Below, piece after piece: positions 11,338 to 24,560 of a stretch of DNA of 64,000 nt. This stretch comes from Shinisaurus crocodilurus. Lineage: Eukaryota; Chordata; Lepidosauria; Squamata; Shinisauridae. The position numbers were made by a program, and so were the translations under genes. Below the pieces are notes generated by a model. That model saw nothing but the letters and a program-made list of their open reading frames with translations. It did no database searches and was not told the origin of the DNA. The DNA is taken from positions 81,933,691 to 81,997,690 of the forward strand of contig CM037877.1 in the NCBI GenBank assembly GCA_021292165.1, in the 5' to 3' direction. Numbering within the stretch: the first letter of the stretch is position 1; the number at the start of each line of letters is the position of its first letter.

Positions 11338-11900
11338 ATGTGAAGGATTGAGGCCTAACCAGGCTTGAGTTAGGTTGAAGCCTAAAGGCCCAAATATCAC
11401 CTGATGGGAGGGGGCATTCTTGCATTTCATTTCCCCTCATGGAGTTAAGTTTCATTTCCCCCCTAATGGAGTTAAGTTTCATTTCCCCAGTTTTAGGTCA
11501 CACGATTGTAGCCTTCTAGTTCTGCGGGAGGGTATATAAAGAGGTGTGGAAAAGCTGCAGAGCAGAGCAGACTAAAGAAATTGGAGAGTGAAAGACAGGG
11601 AAGCTGCAGAGACAGAGAGAGATTGAATATTACAAAAAAACTGCAGAACAGCCGGTGCTAGGCTGGAAGGGAGTCTCTACTAAGGCCTACAGATGAAAGT
11701 GTAGCTAGGTTAGAGGAAACTGCGGTATTATTTCTTTTATTTCCATTATATATGCTTTTTGAAATCATACAGCTCTATTTGTGTAAATACCCTAAGTTAA
11801 TGTGAATTTACCATACCAAGTTTAGCAAAGCAGTAAACAGTTATTGTTAAACTCAGATTGTTTGGAGTGTCTTTTACAACACGCCTAAGGCTTAACCCCA
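11338..11900 (+). mobile_element. candidate solo LTR of a retrovirus-like element
   Basis: The layout fits an LTR. A 26-bp enhancer-like unit (GGAGTTAAGTTTCATTTCCC) is repeated in tandem at about 11420-11487. A TATA box, GTATATAAAG, follows at 11531-11540. A GA-rich R-like stretch and an AT-rich tail come after it. No gag, pol or env reading frame lies beside it. The exact ends and a target duplication were not identified, so the limits are approximate. Confidence 0.45.
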
Positions 11901-12221
11901 CGTTACTGGGAAGAAAAGGCGAAGGGCAGGAACGTGGCATCCTGATGGCAGGAAGGGCTGTTAAAGAGGCAAGATATCTTTAAGGAGCTGATCAAGGTGT
12001 CCTGGTAAAGGTGGAACCTTGACAGGGAGATCTCCCAAAAATTGGGCAGCGGGACCTTACCCGAGTAGAGCCCTTCCTCTCTCAGAAGGCAGTTTCTAGA
12101 TCCAGCCCTCATTCTCTGCTGCCCCAGGCAGCAGGACTAAATCCAATGGGCATAAATTACAAGAGGGTAGATTTTAGGGAACATCAGGAGAAACAGCAAT
12201 AGCAGTTTGACCATGCAACCA

Positions 12222-12345
12222 ATCATCTAGGGATGGTGGGTTCTCCCTCCCTGGACATTGTCAAGCAGAGGCTGGACAGCCATTTGTTGGAGAGGATCCA
12301 GCTCTGGATTTCCTGCATCATACAGGGGATTGGACTACATGACCT
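12222..12345 (+). mobile_element. CR1 LINE 3' fragment
   Basis: GGTGGGTTCTCCCTCCCTGG, then CAGAGGCTGGACAGCCATTTG, matches the typical CR1 3' coding and UTR end. It is followed by a (TTTA)n tract at 12366-12390. The fragment is short and old. Confidence 0.7.
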
Positions 12346-12389
12346 GCAAATTCATACATTGAAATTTTATTTATTTATTTATTTATATA

Positions 12390-13998
12390 TTTTAATATTG
12401 ATTCACTGATATTTCACCCACTTTTATCAGCTATCCAGTAGCATCATGAATCTTAAGTACCGTACTTACTGAAGTTAATTTTATTGGCTTCAAATGAATG
12501 TTCTTCCAAGTAAATGTGTTTTGAACCACAGTAAAAATTACAGTAAAATACTTTAGCATCTCTGATTCCTAACCCTCAACCACCACCCAAGTTTTTTGGG
12601 GGGGAAACCCAACCTCTGACTTTTCCTTAAAATGAGGCATCGTTCATGATGGAAGAAGAATGAAGTGTGGTGCCAATTTTGCAATTATCTGCTAGCATAT
12701 GTTTTTGTGGCTTATTTATGATAGGATTAAAAGGCCATTTTGTTGATATATACGTACACCCTGTGTATGCATCTTAAGAAGCTGTTTCATTTTTAAAATA
12801 CTTGACATGCAAGCAAACGCACAGATGAAATGTAGCCAAGTACTCTTGCTTGCATTTCCAAGCTGCTGCACTAGAAACTTATTCGACACCTTTCCCTCAA
12901 ATGTCTGTACTTTTAAAATTGTTTTTGTGTAGTACCACAGATACTAGTTCATGCCAAGAATAATTTGAGTATAATAAAGGGCCAAAACAGACATCACAAA
13001 TCTTTTTTTCTCCATTTTTACTCTAGACCTGCGGGGGACCTGATCCAGATCTTAAAAGCTCCCCTACCCACCATGTTAGGATTCTAGTCTGTATCAGGCC
13101 CCCTGCACCTACTCTAGAGTAAAAATAAAAAAAGACATAGCTGTTAGATATGGATTTAAATTAATGCGTTTTGGCCCTTAACCTCATGAAGGAGAAACTT
13201 TGTGCATGCTCTATCACAGCTTTTGGCTCATATACAAATTATACTATGCACCTATGGTATTTATCATGACAAAATGACTGTTTTTCTCTAACTTATTTTT
13301 AAGTAGAGCTTATAAGTAATTTATCAGAGATACACAGCAATTTTTACCATAAGGTAACTGGAGTCTACTTCTAGCATAACATGGAAAGCAGATGTTACCT
13401 ACCCTGCTGTAAAACAAATTACCGGTATATATTTACCACAGAAGTAAATACTGTGTTGGTGTAATGTGTACAACAAGGGAACTAGCCATAATTTATGGTG
13501 TCTTTTAGATGTAGCTGCAGCTATGTGAAAGCTACTTTTCCATGTGACAATCCCATGTGGCATTTCCTTGATGAAGCCACATGGGATGATCATGTAGGCC
13601 TTTCCCACAGGTTCACAACTGGATGCCAATCATTTGTATTACCCAATCATTTGTATTATTGGCATTCGGGAGTTGTTGAGATACTTTTCTGGAATATTTC
13701 ATGCATATATTTCACAACACAGATCATCTGGAAGCACCAAGCAACCTGAGAGACTAGTAAAAAGTGTGTGAATTATTTATTTTAATCTCGGCAGTTCTGT
13801 TAATATAATCCACCTGAATTACTACTGGCAGAAATACATGCCTTGGCTATTTTAACCTAGTTCTCAGTGTCAAGGTGTTTTGCTTACCAAAGTCCTAAAT
13901 TGATAGCTCACACAAACAGAGTCCATATTTTACAAGCACAAAATCACATATGTCCTGCAGCTTAAGAAATACTTGACATCTTACTGATAAGACACATA
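12390..13998. other. intergenic DNA, nothing recognised
   Basis: Unique-looking sequence. A 16-bp local repeat (CCAATCATTTGTATTA) is at 13627-13660. No coding signal. Confidence 0.45.
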
Positions 13999-14204
13999 GG
14001 GCTGGTTCACATATTGATGACTGGAAGTTCAAGTGATGTTTTGCATATGTCAATGGACCGGCACAGATACAACTCCAGGTGTGGGACTTCCATATTGTGA
14101 GCAATCACTACCCTTTCTGATGGAATTGGTTCACTCATGCCATTGCCACTCGTTGAGTATACAGTAATCAGTGTCAATGAATCAGCCCCCTGTGAATGAG
14201 CCCC
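13999..14204. mobile_element. TA-flanked MITE candidate
   Basis: The ends GGGCTGGTTCACA and TGTGAATGAGCCCC are inverted, and TA flanks both sides, as for mariner/Tc1-type insertion. The interior is unrecognised. Confidence 0.4.
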
Positions 14205-15336
14205 TATTATCTCCAGACTTTCTTCTTGTATAGTCCTCCTTAGCAGCAATGTGCTGTGCACTGAACAGCATTGGGTAGTTTGCAGGCAGCAGAGACACAG
14301 AGAGTTCGTAGGACTGGGATTATTGGCTATGCCTATGTCAGTGTAAACTGGATCTGAATCTAACTGTGAGTATAGAAAGAAATAATTATTTTAGGATCAC
14401 TGCTGTGGCAGTAGCTGGAAATTGGTGGGGCTGCTCATATTTCACCAGGCTGTAACAACACAAGATGGTAGTTGTAGTAACTGTGACAGCAGCTGTCACC
14501 TATGCAGTGGTGCATGCAAAGTTCCCAGCTGCTGGTTCAAGCATGGCAACAGCTGTACTGCATGAATTATGAGCCTCCTTGGTTTCTGCAGTTGATAAAT
14601 ACACAGATATTTTCCTCTCTTCAGCCATGCCTCAGCACCAGGGCCGGTGCAAGGCAATTTGGTGCCCTAGGCAAGATCAGATATTTAGTGCCCCCCCACT
14701 TGAGCCCTCCCTCCCTCCAGCCCTATGCCCATTATGAAATAATTTTTTTTTCCCCTGGGAACTGCAGAGCCCCATAGAAAAACTTTGTGGACTTTGAGAC
14801 TTTTCCTTTGTGTTCACGAGGAAAGCAAAGAGGCAACATCAGCCCAGCTATGCCAGGAACTCCCAAGGGCCTTCTCCTACTCCATATATATGTAAAAGCC
14901 TGTCTCCTTCTGCGGGCAGCACAAGGGATATGAAAAAAGGATGTGAGAGAGGTGTGGTGGCGCTACCTGTGAGGAATAGAGACAAAAGGGCGTCTTGCAG
15001 CCTGTCCTACCTCGCAGGGTGGAGGTGCAGAGACACCAGTTTGACTCATACACCTTCTGGGTTGGGGGGGGAATGCATGTAGTAGAAACATACATGCTTC
15101 TATGTAAAGCATGATCCACGGGCAAAGAGAGAGCCCTGTGGATCATCTGGTTCAAATTTAGGAGGGGCTTTACGAAACTTGCTGCTTCCCCTCCTCTCTC
15201 TATCACTTTGTTGCAATATTTCTTTATCAGAATAATGTATATTATCCTGTCTTTCCCTTTACCAGCCTAGTGCTCAAGGCAGACAACAATATTCAAAGTA
15301 CAGTAAAGAAAACATCAACAGCTCAGGGCACAATCC

Positions 15337-15520
15337 TAAACACGTTGAGGCAGAAAAAAGCCCCGCAACTCCCAGCATTCACCAGCCAGCATGGCTGGCT
15401 GTTGGAATGCTGGGAGTTGCGGGGCTTTTCTCTCCCTCAACGTGCGTAGGATTGCGCATGGCTGGCTGGAGAATGCTGGGAGTTGTAGGACTCCCCCCCC
15501 TCCAAACACGCATAGGATTG
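15337..15520. repeat. hairpin MITE plus half copy
   Basis: CGCAACTCCCAGCATTC and GAATGCTGGGAGTTGCGG form a hairpin around AGCCAGCATGGCTGGCT, with ends ACAATCCTAAACACGTT and AACGTGCGTAGGATTG. A further half unit follows, from ATGGCTGGCTGGAGAATGC to AACACGCATAGGATTGC. It interrupts a LINE tail. Confidence 0.7.
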
Positions 15521-15688
15521 CATCCTAAAACCATTTAAAACCAAAACACAGAAACAGCATGGTAAATAATTAAAACATTGAAGTCCCAGCTAGCTTAAAA
15601 TACCTTTCCCTCCCTCCCTGGTTGCTGGAAATAACTGCTTTCAGGGGACCTTGACCTGAGGAACCTGAGGCTCGCGCGAGGGAGGGAA

Positions 15689-15757
15689 GGCGAAGGAGGT
15701 GTTTGCAGGTGCATCCTTGGAAGTAAAGGCGAAGGAGGTGTTTGCAGGTGCATCCTT
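15689..15757 (+). repeat. 30-bp tandem duplication
   Basis: GCGAAGGAGGTGTTTGCAGG plus GTGCATCCTT occurs twice, 39 bp apart, inside the hAT element. Confidence 0.85.
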
Positions 15758-16086
15758 CCCACCGCCCACCAGCCTCCCATCTTTGGCCCCTGCCCGCCTC
15801 CTTCAGCCTGCCGCCTTCTCTGCCTCTTTTGATGCTGGTTGTGAGGAGGGGCCTGCCTGCTGCTGTTCCTGGTAACGTTGGAGACCGAGCCCTGAGGTGG
15901 AGGAGAGAGAGGGAGGGGCGCACTTCTTTCTCCTCCCCTTCCCCACCACAGGACATGATTGGTAAAACAAACTTGGTAAAATACGTGCTGTATTTTTTTT
16001 TCAAGGCGTTTCTGGCGCCCCCTTTAGCCTGTCGCCCTAGGCAGCCGCCTAGTTGGCCTAATGATAGCACCTGCCCTGCTCAGCAC

Positions 16087-17281
16087 TGGTGACCAGCATT
16101 TGCAGTCTGTGTGGATCACTGCTGGGTGATGATGGTGAGGATCCACAAACCGTAATCTGACAATACAGACTGATTGTGTTATACGGTGGGTGCTTTTAAA
16201 TGTCAGACATGCTCAAAAAAGAGTAAGGTCAGCTCCTGAGACATTTCTTCTCAAGGCATTTGGTTCACTCCTGGATGTCCTCCCCTAGAGATCTTACAGC
16301 AGAGCATGAATGCCGGTGATTTCATGTACGTTGGTAATTGGCAAGTGCTAGAAAGACAGTAATAGCTAGCTAGAACCCTTTATATCCCAGACCAGGCTGG
16401 TACCTGTAAACAAATTTTGACAGGGGTGTGTGTGGGAGTGTTCTGGTAGAAAGAGTAATAAAGCACAGGACTAGACGCAAAATAGCTGTCTCTACACCTA
16501 CTGTTGTTTCTCTTTTTTCAAAGGACACCTGCACAAAACAACATTCTTGTGTAAAAAAAATAAAATATTTAGGCTCCCTAGGGAGCAGAGCAGCCAAACA
16601 TACTTTTTTCTAATGTATGTAACATAACCTTTTAGAGTTTTATATACTGATCTTGTCCTTCAGTTCAGATAGTCTAGCTTCATTCAAGAGCACAGCAAGG
16701 TCCATAGAGGGGATCAGACCCTTGAAAATACTGGAGAAGCAGAGGTGAAAAGAAGAGTTACATGCCCTCTTTGGCTTCTTTATTAGGGAAACAGATGTGG
16801 AGGTTTTACTGGCTGAAATTGTCGGCTGCCAAGTTGGCCATCAGTTCTGCTTTTCCTACTAAGTGCCACAATAGTAAAAGAAAATGTACATTCCAGAGAT
16901 TACGCGTTTTATTTTACATGCTGAAAGAAGAGGGAAAGAAGGGGAAATATGATGATAGCTCTGCCTAATGGTACCTAGAACATTTGTTTGTAGGGGAAGT
17001 TTGTTAACAGATGTTTTCTTCGATCAAAGGCTGTTTGGAGAAAGACACAAGAAATGAGGGGGTAACAGTGCAAGTTTTGTGTATTTTCTGACTTTTCCCT
17101 CTATGCTTTCCTTCTTTCCTACCAATCTAGAAGCTACAATCCGCAATGCCAGGGATACAGAAAAACATCCAAAGGACAACTATGAACTGGGAAGAAATCC
17201 ACACATTGCACTGGTTCAGCCACGTTTATCTCTGCACAGCAGTAAATGTTCACAGATGCATATAGCAGAGGACCCTGGTTC
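16087..17281. other. intergenic DNA, nothing recognised
   Basis: No recognised repeat or exon. Confidence 0.45.
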
Positions 17282-17290
17282 CAGTAGACT

Positions 17291-17418
17291 GGGGTGGTGA
17301 ACCTGTGGGCCTCTGGATGTTGATGGACTCTAACTCCCATCAGCCTCTGCTAGCAGCTAGGGGTGATGGAGGTTGTAGTCCAACAGCAGCTGGAGGACTA
17401 CAAGTTTCCCCATCTTTG
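17291..17418. mobile_element. degenerate hairpin MITE
   Basis: The inverted arms (GGACTCTAACTCCCATCAGC and GGAGGTTGTAGTCC) belong to the ACTACAACTCCCA family. CAGTAGACT flanks both sides (17282-17290 and 17419-17427), a probable target-site duplication. Confidence 0.65.
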
Positions 17419-17436
17419 CAGTAGACTATAAGACAG

Positions 17437-17600
17437 GCCTGTGGCTCACACTGGCTCAGCTTGTCTGAGTGTGGAAAGCTAAGCAGGGTCAGGCCTGGTT
17501 ATTACTTGGATGGGAGATCCCTCCTCTAGTTTCCTGCATTGAGCAGGAGGTTGGACTCAATGGCCTTGTAGGTCCCTTCCAACTCTATAATCTATGAAAT
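17437..17600 (+). mobile_element. 5S-rRNA-derived SINE with CR1 tail
   Basis: A fuller copy: TGTGGCTCACACTGGCTCAG, then GAAAGCTAAGCAGGGTCAGG and TTACTTGGATGGGAG, then the CR1-type tail GGTTGGACTCAATGGCC and CCTTCCAACTCTATAATC. Confidence 0.9.
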
Positions 17601-19084
17601 CTATGAAAATATATGTACACCAGGGGGAAACGGCAGATAGGACTGCCCTTATCCTTTTTGATGCAGTAGAGCAGCCTTCCTCATCCTGCTGCCCTCTGGA
17701 TAGCTGATTGGCTCCTGGGCTGCATTCCCAGCCTCCAGTGTGGCTGCACAGCTCCTCTGGTCCACCGGACATGTGGCAAGAAGAGTGCTTCAGCCATTCC
17801 TCCATCCCCTCTTCCCAGCCCATGTGTGATGGTGCAAATGTAAGTTACCTAGCTTTTTTTTTGCTTTTTTTTTTTTTTTAGAAAAGTTGGAGGTCAAGCT
17901 ATTTTCCAGTGGTGGCTTGGCTAATATCCTAATTATGCTCTCTTTTTACAGCAGAGTAGCATATCTGCAAGTGGCACTGTAGGATTCTCTAAGTACACTC
18001 TCCCATTGCCGTAGGGTACGAGTGGTGAATGCTTTTTCCTGCCTGCCTTGGATGAAAAGAACCTGTCCAAAACCCCCTAAGGAGTTAAAGAGCCCAAGTA
18101 GAATCATCTCTTCCTAATCTGCCTTTACAAAGTTGGTGGCTTCAGTTTCCTTCTCATAATTAAAATAAAATCCTGTGACAAGTTATACCTAGCTTCCCCA
18201 ACCATTTTTTGTTCTGTTTTTTTGTGGCTGTGTCCAGGTGCACATGCAGCAACTCAGGCTGAATGACAGCTCATTAGTACTGAACGGACTACGATAACAA
18301 ACAGTAAAATGATACCGATTATTGGGGAGGTAGAATGCAAGGTGACAAGTTCAAATGAGTGATAGATCATTTGGTGCAGCTGGCACCTCTCAGAAGAAAA
18401 TGAAGATTGTCTTTTCAGTTTCTTGGTTTTGATACCTTGTTAGGGCAACTGTGACATTTAAGTCTGTTTTCGCCAGGTCTCACGTACTGACAAGCAAAGA
18501 ATGAAATGGGAAACAATGTTTTTGTTTTCTGCTGCCAGAAGTACATAGGAGTCTTGTGTGGCCACTGCCGTTACAAAGAAGCCTATCTTACACCCAACGG
18601 GGCAAAAAATGTTTCCTCAGCACAGAGAGGTAGGTTTGGCCTAAGCCTAAGGACACATGGCCTGTTGGGAGATGGGTTGTGGTGATATGACACAGCTGTA
18701 ACCTCTTTGTGGAAGAACTCACACGAGGGTCAACAATGTCTACTCAAAATGAAGCCAAGCCAGCTGCAAAACCCCAGTGGGAAATTGAAAGATCTGCACC
18801 ATTGACAGAAACCCTCAGGGAGAACAGTAGTAGGTATTACTGATATTATATGAATGAACATTTGAAAGGCACATACAGCCAGGGAGGAATACATTAAGTT
18901 TTCAGTGTAAGGGCATACACTATATAGCTATTTATACATGCTTTTACTGATACTGTGAATAATGCTTCCTCCCAGGAGGTAATTACATGTTTTGTGAAGC
19001 CATCTCTGTCTTAATTCAAGATACGTTTGTTCATGTATACTCAGACTTGTCTGTACATATTCTTCCACCAAGAGGTGAATAAGG
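17601..19084. other. intergenic DNA, nothing recognised
   Basis: A poly-T tract is at 17852-17879. No exon or clear repeat. Confidence 0.45.
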
Positions 19085-19330
19085 AGTGGAATCTAACTGG
19101 TTTCCTTCTGCTGATGGAAGGCTTCCGTCAGTGGAATGGAGAGGGATGCAATTTTCAGTCATTCCCCCATCTTACCTGCAGGCAACTATGCCCACCCCCT
19201 AATCTGCTTTAGAAGATTGGGGGACCTTCTGGAACAGATTTGGGGAGGTGCAGGAGGCTGCAAGGAGGGAGAATTGCAGGAAAACACCTTTCCCCATTCT
19301 GTCAGTGGGGGGAACCTAGTTGGATTCCAC
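19085..19330. repeat. GGTTGGATCCAA-type MITE
   Basis: The ends GTGGAATCTAACTGGTTCC (approximate) and CTAGTTGGATTCCAC are inverted. The core contains ATTGGGGGACCTTCTGG, as in the 8927 copy. Confidence 0.55.
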
Positions 19331-20196
19331 CTGAAGTCTTCATAACGTGATGAGAGTTTTCAGATCCATTCATTGCCATGTACTTCCCTGGAGTGGCTAC
19401 ACATTTAAATTGCTCTGAGGTAGTTGGAGGGGCTGCAGCTGCTGCAGGATTTTAATGCTGTTGAACAGGAAGTAGGGAGGAGATATACTGTAGTGATAGT
19501 TTATAATTTAAAGGCATTCTCTTACATGGGACACTAGTCAACACTTTATTAGAAAATGGTAATTTGTGTACATGCATGTTCATATGGGTGTTCCAGAGCA
19601 GAGGAAGGTTGGACACGACTATACAAAATTGCTGAGTCACTCTGCAGATTAAAGTTGAGCTTTATGCTAGGCCCTCTTTTGTGGTTTATATTTATGGATC
19701 CAAAATCATTACATGAAGGAAGGAAACAAGTAGAAGAATGATGTGCTTAGTGCAAAAACTACAGTGTCTCCTGCCATCTTGCAAGAACCACTGCCTGGCA
19801 ACCCAAATCACATCTGCCCTGAATTCCTGCCATGTTCTCTCAAAGTCACTATGCCTTCTATAACGGAATATATGAAACATGCTAGCAGGCCCATCTGCAT
19901 CAATGAGACCCCATTTCCTTTTGTTTAGTTCCCAGCTGATCTTGGAGATTACTAAGGAGTTGTAGCAAGCAACTGAGCAGCACTGTCTAAAATTCACAGC
20001 AATGAGCTTTAGTCGACAGTGAACATTGGTATGCTAAAGTTCACAGTTAAAGCCCTTCACAGTGAGAGAAAGGCAGCAGTGAACAGTTGTCTCAATGACT
20101 GGCAAAGAGGATTTAGAATATGACAGTCTCTGTGCAATGTGATTCTTGAAATGTCCCTTGGCCTCAGGGATGTCCAGCTCTGCACATCACCATTAA
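19331..20196. other. intergenic DNA, nothing recognised
   Basis: No recognised repeat or exon. Confidence 0.45.
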
Positions 20197-20285
20197 GGCT
20201 GCAATCCTATGCACACTTGCCTGGGATTAAGCCCCATTTAATACTGTGGGACTTATTTCTGAGTAACCACACCTAGGATTGCATT
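20197..20285. repeat. TGCAATCCTA-terminated MITE
   Basis: The ends GGCTGCAATCCTATGCAC and ACCTAGGATTGCA are inverted, around a centre of GGGACTTATTTCTGAG. Confidence 0.65.
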
Positions 20286-22139
20286 GCCAGTTAACTCTTA
20301 TTACAAAATGCATACCAAGGCATTGAAGGCTTTTCGAAGGTCATGGGGAAGAGAATGTATTAAAATGTATAGCATATGACCATCTAACTAAAGATTGCAC
20401 TGTTCACACTGCATATGCTCAAAAATGGAAGGGATGTGTCTGTTGCTGATAGACATTTGCCATTACTTGGCTTTTGACCTCTAGAGTGTTTAAATACATG
20501 CATAATCAAATAACAAAGCTTTTACGTAGAGAATGTATGGGCAAAGGATTCTAAAATCCGCTTGACAAGGGTTTAAACAGAAGTGACCTTATTGCAGAAG
20601 TGCTATGATTAACAGACAGGCCCTTATGACTTTGAAGGATCCTACTGTCTTTTGCTTTGTGCTTTGATGCAGCATGATAGCTTTTAATCAAACAGAAATG
20701 CATATGGTGCTCGATGGTCAGTGGGGTGATAGCCTTTGAAGGGGGTGGAGCGGGTTAACAGCTTCCTATTTTTTGCAGAAAGCTTGTTGGAAACATCTTT
20801 GATTAGTTCTATAGTGTATGCACTCCACAGTGGAAGAATTCCTTTGCCTCTTTCCATCAAAGAGCAAAAAGGGAACACATTGGTCCAGCTCGGAATGTCT
20901 GCCTTTTAAAAGGGTGTTTTAAAGGACCACAAGGGGAGAATAAACTGAAAAGACAATATGGCCATCTACTGATGGAAAACTGCATATCTATTCAAGCATA
21001 AGGTGGCCAATTCTTAGGACAGATTTGTATAATAATTCACCATGCATATGTTTGTTGTTTTTCTAAACAGCTACATACATAGCAAAGTTATTTCTGGTCA
21101 CATGAATACTCATGCCATGCCATGCCATGCTACTCAAAGGCTCCCTGTGAACAGATATTCTCACATTTGTCCACACTGCATACAACTATGTTTTCTTATT
21201 ACCGGTAATAGGCATGTATTTCTAGTAAGATCCATACCGATAGCATGCCACAGGCAAGTTCTCTGTCTTCTTTCTGATGATGTTATATATATATATATAT
21301 ATATATATAATTGGAAATGACTTCTCCACACATGCAGTTGGGTTTGTATGTGCAAGGAACTATACATGCGTGCAAAAAAATAAAAATGCATTGTATGCAT
21401 GGTGGATGAATCTACCCTTAACTATCTTGGCTCTTACTGTAAATAAAGATAAAAGCTATTTAACAAACAAGAAGAGATCAATTGTAAAGAAAATCCTATT
21501 ATTTTGCTTAAAATGCATTAAACATATTGTGGGAAAAGATTCTAGTATCTCTAGCATTCCTATGCATTCTTCCTATGCCTATAGCAGCATTACTACTTTT
21601 AGGTTTTTATTTAAATTTATCTTATTAGATACTTCTGGGTGTTACTTGCCTTGGGACTTCAAGGATGAGATGGACTGAAGAATCCAAACAGTAAAATAAC
21701 ATTCAGCAGTAATCGATTTCTGAAATGAGATCGTATGGCTTAACACCTCCTGGAACACTGGCAGCTCTCATCCTATCCTATAGGTTGTGATTACTCAGAC
21801 ATTGGAGAAGTGCACTTGGCAGATGGTCAAAGTTCTTTTTTAATGGGATTACTTCACATATTCTTGGGCTGAGCCCCAACACTGAAAGATTGAACTCAAA
21901 CTCATATGAAGTCATAGTATTCATTCATAATTGCAAGAAGGAAGAGATAAATTTGTTAGCTTTATCTATGCCTATCTAAAATGTATGGAGGTAGAATTGG
22001 TCCTGGTTTTGTTTGGTAGAATTGTTCAATATGTTCCTACTTTTTCTTCAAATGTTATCTATTGGTAGAACAAGAGAGAGAAAAAATTAAAACCATCAAG
22101 ATAACCATCTAGGTTTCTGACTCACTTCTGTCAGCGCAA
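20286..22139. other. intergenic DNA with (TA)n and (CATGC)n
   Basis: There is a perfect (TA)n run at 21283-21309 and four CATGC units at 21112-21131. Nothing else is recognised. Confidence 0.5.
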
Positions 22140-22439
22140 CATGAAATGTGGTTTGCAAGACACGGCAGCCCACCATGGCTTAATTCACCCGTGGGGGCTG
22201 TCATGTTGTGCTGGGCACCCGGCCGTGGGCACCATTTATACATGGTGCCCGCAGGAGCCTGGCTCGCCATAACATGGCATGTTGTGTCATGCGAACCCAG
22301 GCGGTAGGGATTGTTTGAGGGCTAGACTACTGGCTTGTTTTATGGTTATTTGAGGGTTGCCTAGCCCTTGTTGTGATATGTATCACATTCACAAGCTGGA
22401 GCACATTGTTTACACATGCAAGGTACAGACTGGCGGTAA

Positions 22440-22860
22440 ACAAGTTTGTTGTGTCTTTCTATGAATCTCGTGCTTTCGCAGGGGTTACTAGAGGGTATGG
22501 GAAACAGTATGAGCCTGTCACATGATTTATGCTTTCTGGTGACGTACTGTCTTGTTTTGCTGTCTGTAGCCTTAGCCTTTCTCTTTGTTGGTGAGAGAGG
22601 AACAGGACTGTTTTCTTCTTCACTCTCTTGTCTTCTGACTAGTGCTTGCTGGACTTAAAACAATCATGTAACGTCTGTGTTGAGTGGAGTAAACCTCAAC
22701 TTGCTCCACTGGATTGAATGCTTGCTATGCATTATTCTCTGCACATGGACTGTAATTAGGAGATGTATGCTCTGTAGAACATACTTGCCAAAGTAAATAA
22801 ACAGGTAGAATAGACCTGTGGAGTTTACAGAGTTATTTCCTTATTACTGGAATCTGCAAA
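22440..22860 (+). repeat. LTR-like block, weak
   Basis: CT-rich DNA is followed by AAAGTAAATAAACAGG (22792-22807), which resembles an LTR polyadenylation region. A possible MITE lies before it (22140-22315, with CATAACATGGCATGTTGTG). No ends or duplications were identified. Confidence 0.2.
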
Positions 22861-24190
22861 CAAGAAGAAGCTGAGTTAGCTGACATCCGATACTCTGGAA
22901 GGGCTGCGCTGAGAGTGGGAGAGACAGATCTGAACTTCCGTGTGTAGATTTATGGGCATCTGCACACGGGAATAGGATTTTAAATCTTCCATCTCACACA
23001 GGCGAGACGCTCTGCTTTTCCTCAAGGCTTGCGCGCCTTCAGCCCTCACACAATCCCATCTTCCTGGGTTCACACAACACAACAAGCCAGGAACCCACAG
23101 GCACCATGCAAAAATTCAATTAACAATTATACAGTGCCTCCTGCTGAAAAGTAATTGTAGATGGATGTTTCATATAAATGAAGGTAATTTAATACATAGC
23201 GAAGATGCAAGCTACATAGAGGTGTTGCCAATTAGCACAGACTTTCAGCAATCAACATTTGGGCAATGCATAAGAGGGCAATGTCACCTTTTCAGTGCCA
23301 AACTCTCTATGAATGTTAATCAGAAACGAAGTTGAAATCACACACAGGCACCATTGAAAGCCAGTGAGAATACAGAAATAGTGACATTTTGACAAAGCCC
23401 TCCAGTGGAAAATAGCAACATTCTTTAAGATCAAAATGAGAACAGATTGTTTTCCATGGAAGGAAGCCTACTCAGATTTAAAGCTGCTTCACTCATTCAG
23501 AAATGTCCAACATGGAAAGCATGTAGAAAATGTCGCATCTAGACCAGGTGTAGATCATAACGTGTAACACAATTACAAACACAGATGTTTCACTGCATGT
23601 GCATGTTTGACATGGGGAACAGGCACTGGGAAGCCACACATAAACCTGGTTCACACATCACACCTACCCATTAATTGTTTAAACCCTGGGTGGTTGTAAG
23701 CGAGCAAGCATGCTGGCTCCCAGCCACACACCCCTCCCACTGAGCTAAACAACCCAGGGATGTTTCATCATGACATCCAAACAAGGAATTGTGGGTTGTT
23801 GGGGGAAGAGACAACCTAGACTTGTAACCCATGGCTTGTTCTTGGGTTACAAATGTGAATTGCTCCTCCCACAAAAACCTACAATTCCAGGTTTGGATAT
23901 TACATATTAGGGATGGAGTGTCCCGAGTTGTTTAGCTCTGCCTGGCTGCATCTGGAGCAGTTGGGTAGCAAAAATGAGCATGGCATGCTCGCTCACTCCC
24001 GCTTCATTCTCTTTGGAGAGAAAGGAAGGAAAGAGGTGGGCAGTGGATCAAGATTGGCAAGAATTGCAAAGTTCACCTCCTTTGGCAATTGCTTGGAAAG
24101 GTCCACTTCACACTTTGGAAATGGAAACTATGACTGTAAGGCATTACAAAATATTTCTAAAATATAGAGAACTATTAGCCACTGTCATAT
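22861..24190. other. intergenic DNA, possible old MITE pieces
   Basis: Segments around 23060-23110 and 23640-23870 share TGGTTCACAC/GTGTGAAC-like ends with other low-copy repeats. None could be delimited. Confidence 0.3.
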
Positions 24191-24429
24191 GCTAAATCCA
24201 TACCCTCCAACATTTCACAGATGAAAATAGGGACACACATGTGAATTTGTAAGAGGTATGGTTAAGCAACATGAAGGTGGGATCAAGAGGGTGTGGCCAG
24301 GCAACATGAGGGCGTGGCCAAGGGTATAGCCACCCACCCCAGGATGCTCTAACCATTTAAGGGCTCTGACCACTCTGAAGCCACTTTGATCTCCAGACCC
24401 ATGATGATGATGGTGATTGCTGTTGTTGT

Positions 24430-24560
24430 CATTATTATTATTATTATTGTACCATCAATGTGCATGGTGCTTTATCGAGTATAAGAGAACAGTTCCCTGC
24501 CCCAAAGAGCTCACAATGTAGGTGACAGCAAATGGTAGGAAGGGGTAAACCAGGGAGCAA
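24430..24560. repeat. (ATT)n and old LINE tail fragment
   Basis: A short ATT tract is followed by CCCTGCCCCAAAGAGCTCAC, a segment common in ancient LINE/SINE tails of amniotes. Confidence 0.4.

Larger units (their letters stand above)
14639..16078 (-). mobile_element. nonautonomous hAT element, 1.44 kb
   Basis: It starts CAGGGCCGGTGCAAGGC and ends GATAGCACCTGCCCTG. It is flanked by the exact 8-bp duplication CTCAGCAC (14631-14638 and 16079-16086). Both ends match the element at 41663-43138 in reverse orientation, including GGCGCCCTAGGCAGC-like subterminal DNA. The interior holds a LINE-tail fragment interrupted by a hairpin MITE (15337-15520) and a tandem duplication (15689-15757). The 166-codon minus-strand frame inside has no transposase motif. 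Confidence 0.88.

Noticed and set aside
15570..16070. 166-codon open frame on the minus strand
   Set aside because: It lies inside a hAT element in GC-rich, low-complexity DNA, contains a duplicated 30-bp block, and shows no transposase or other domain.
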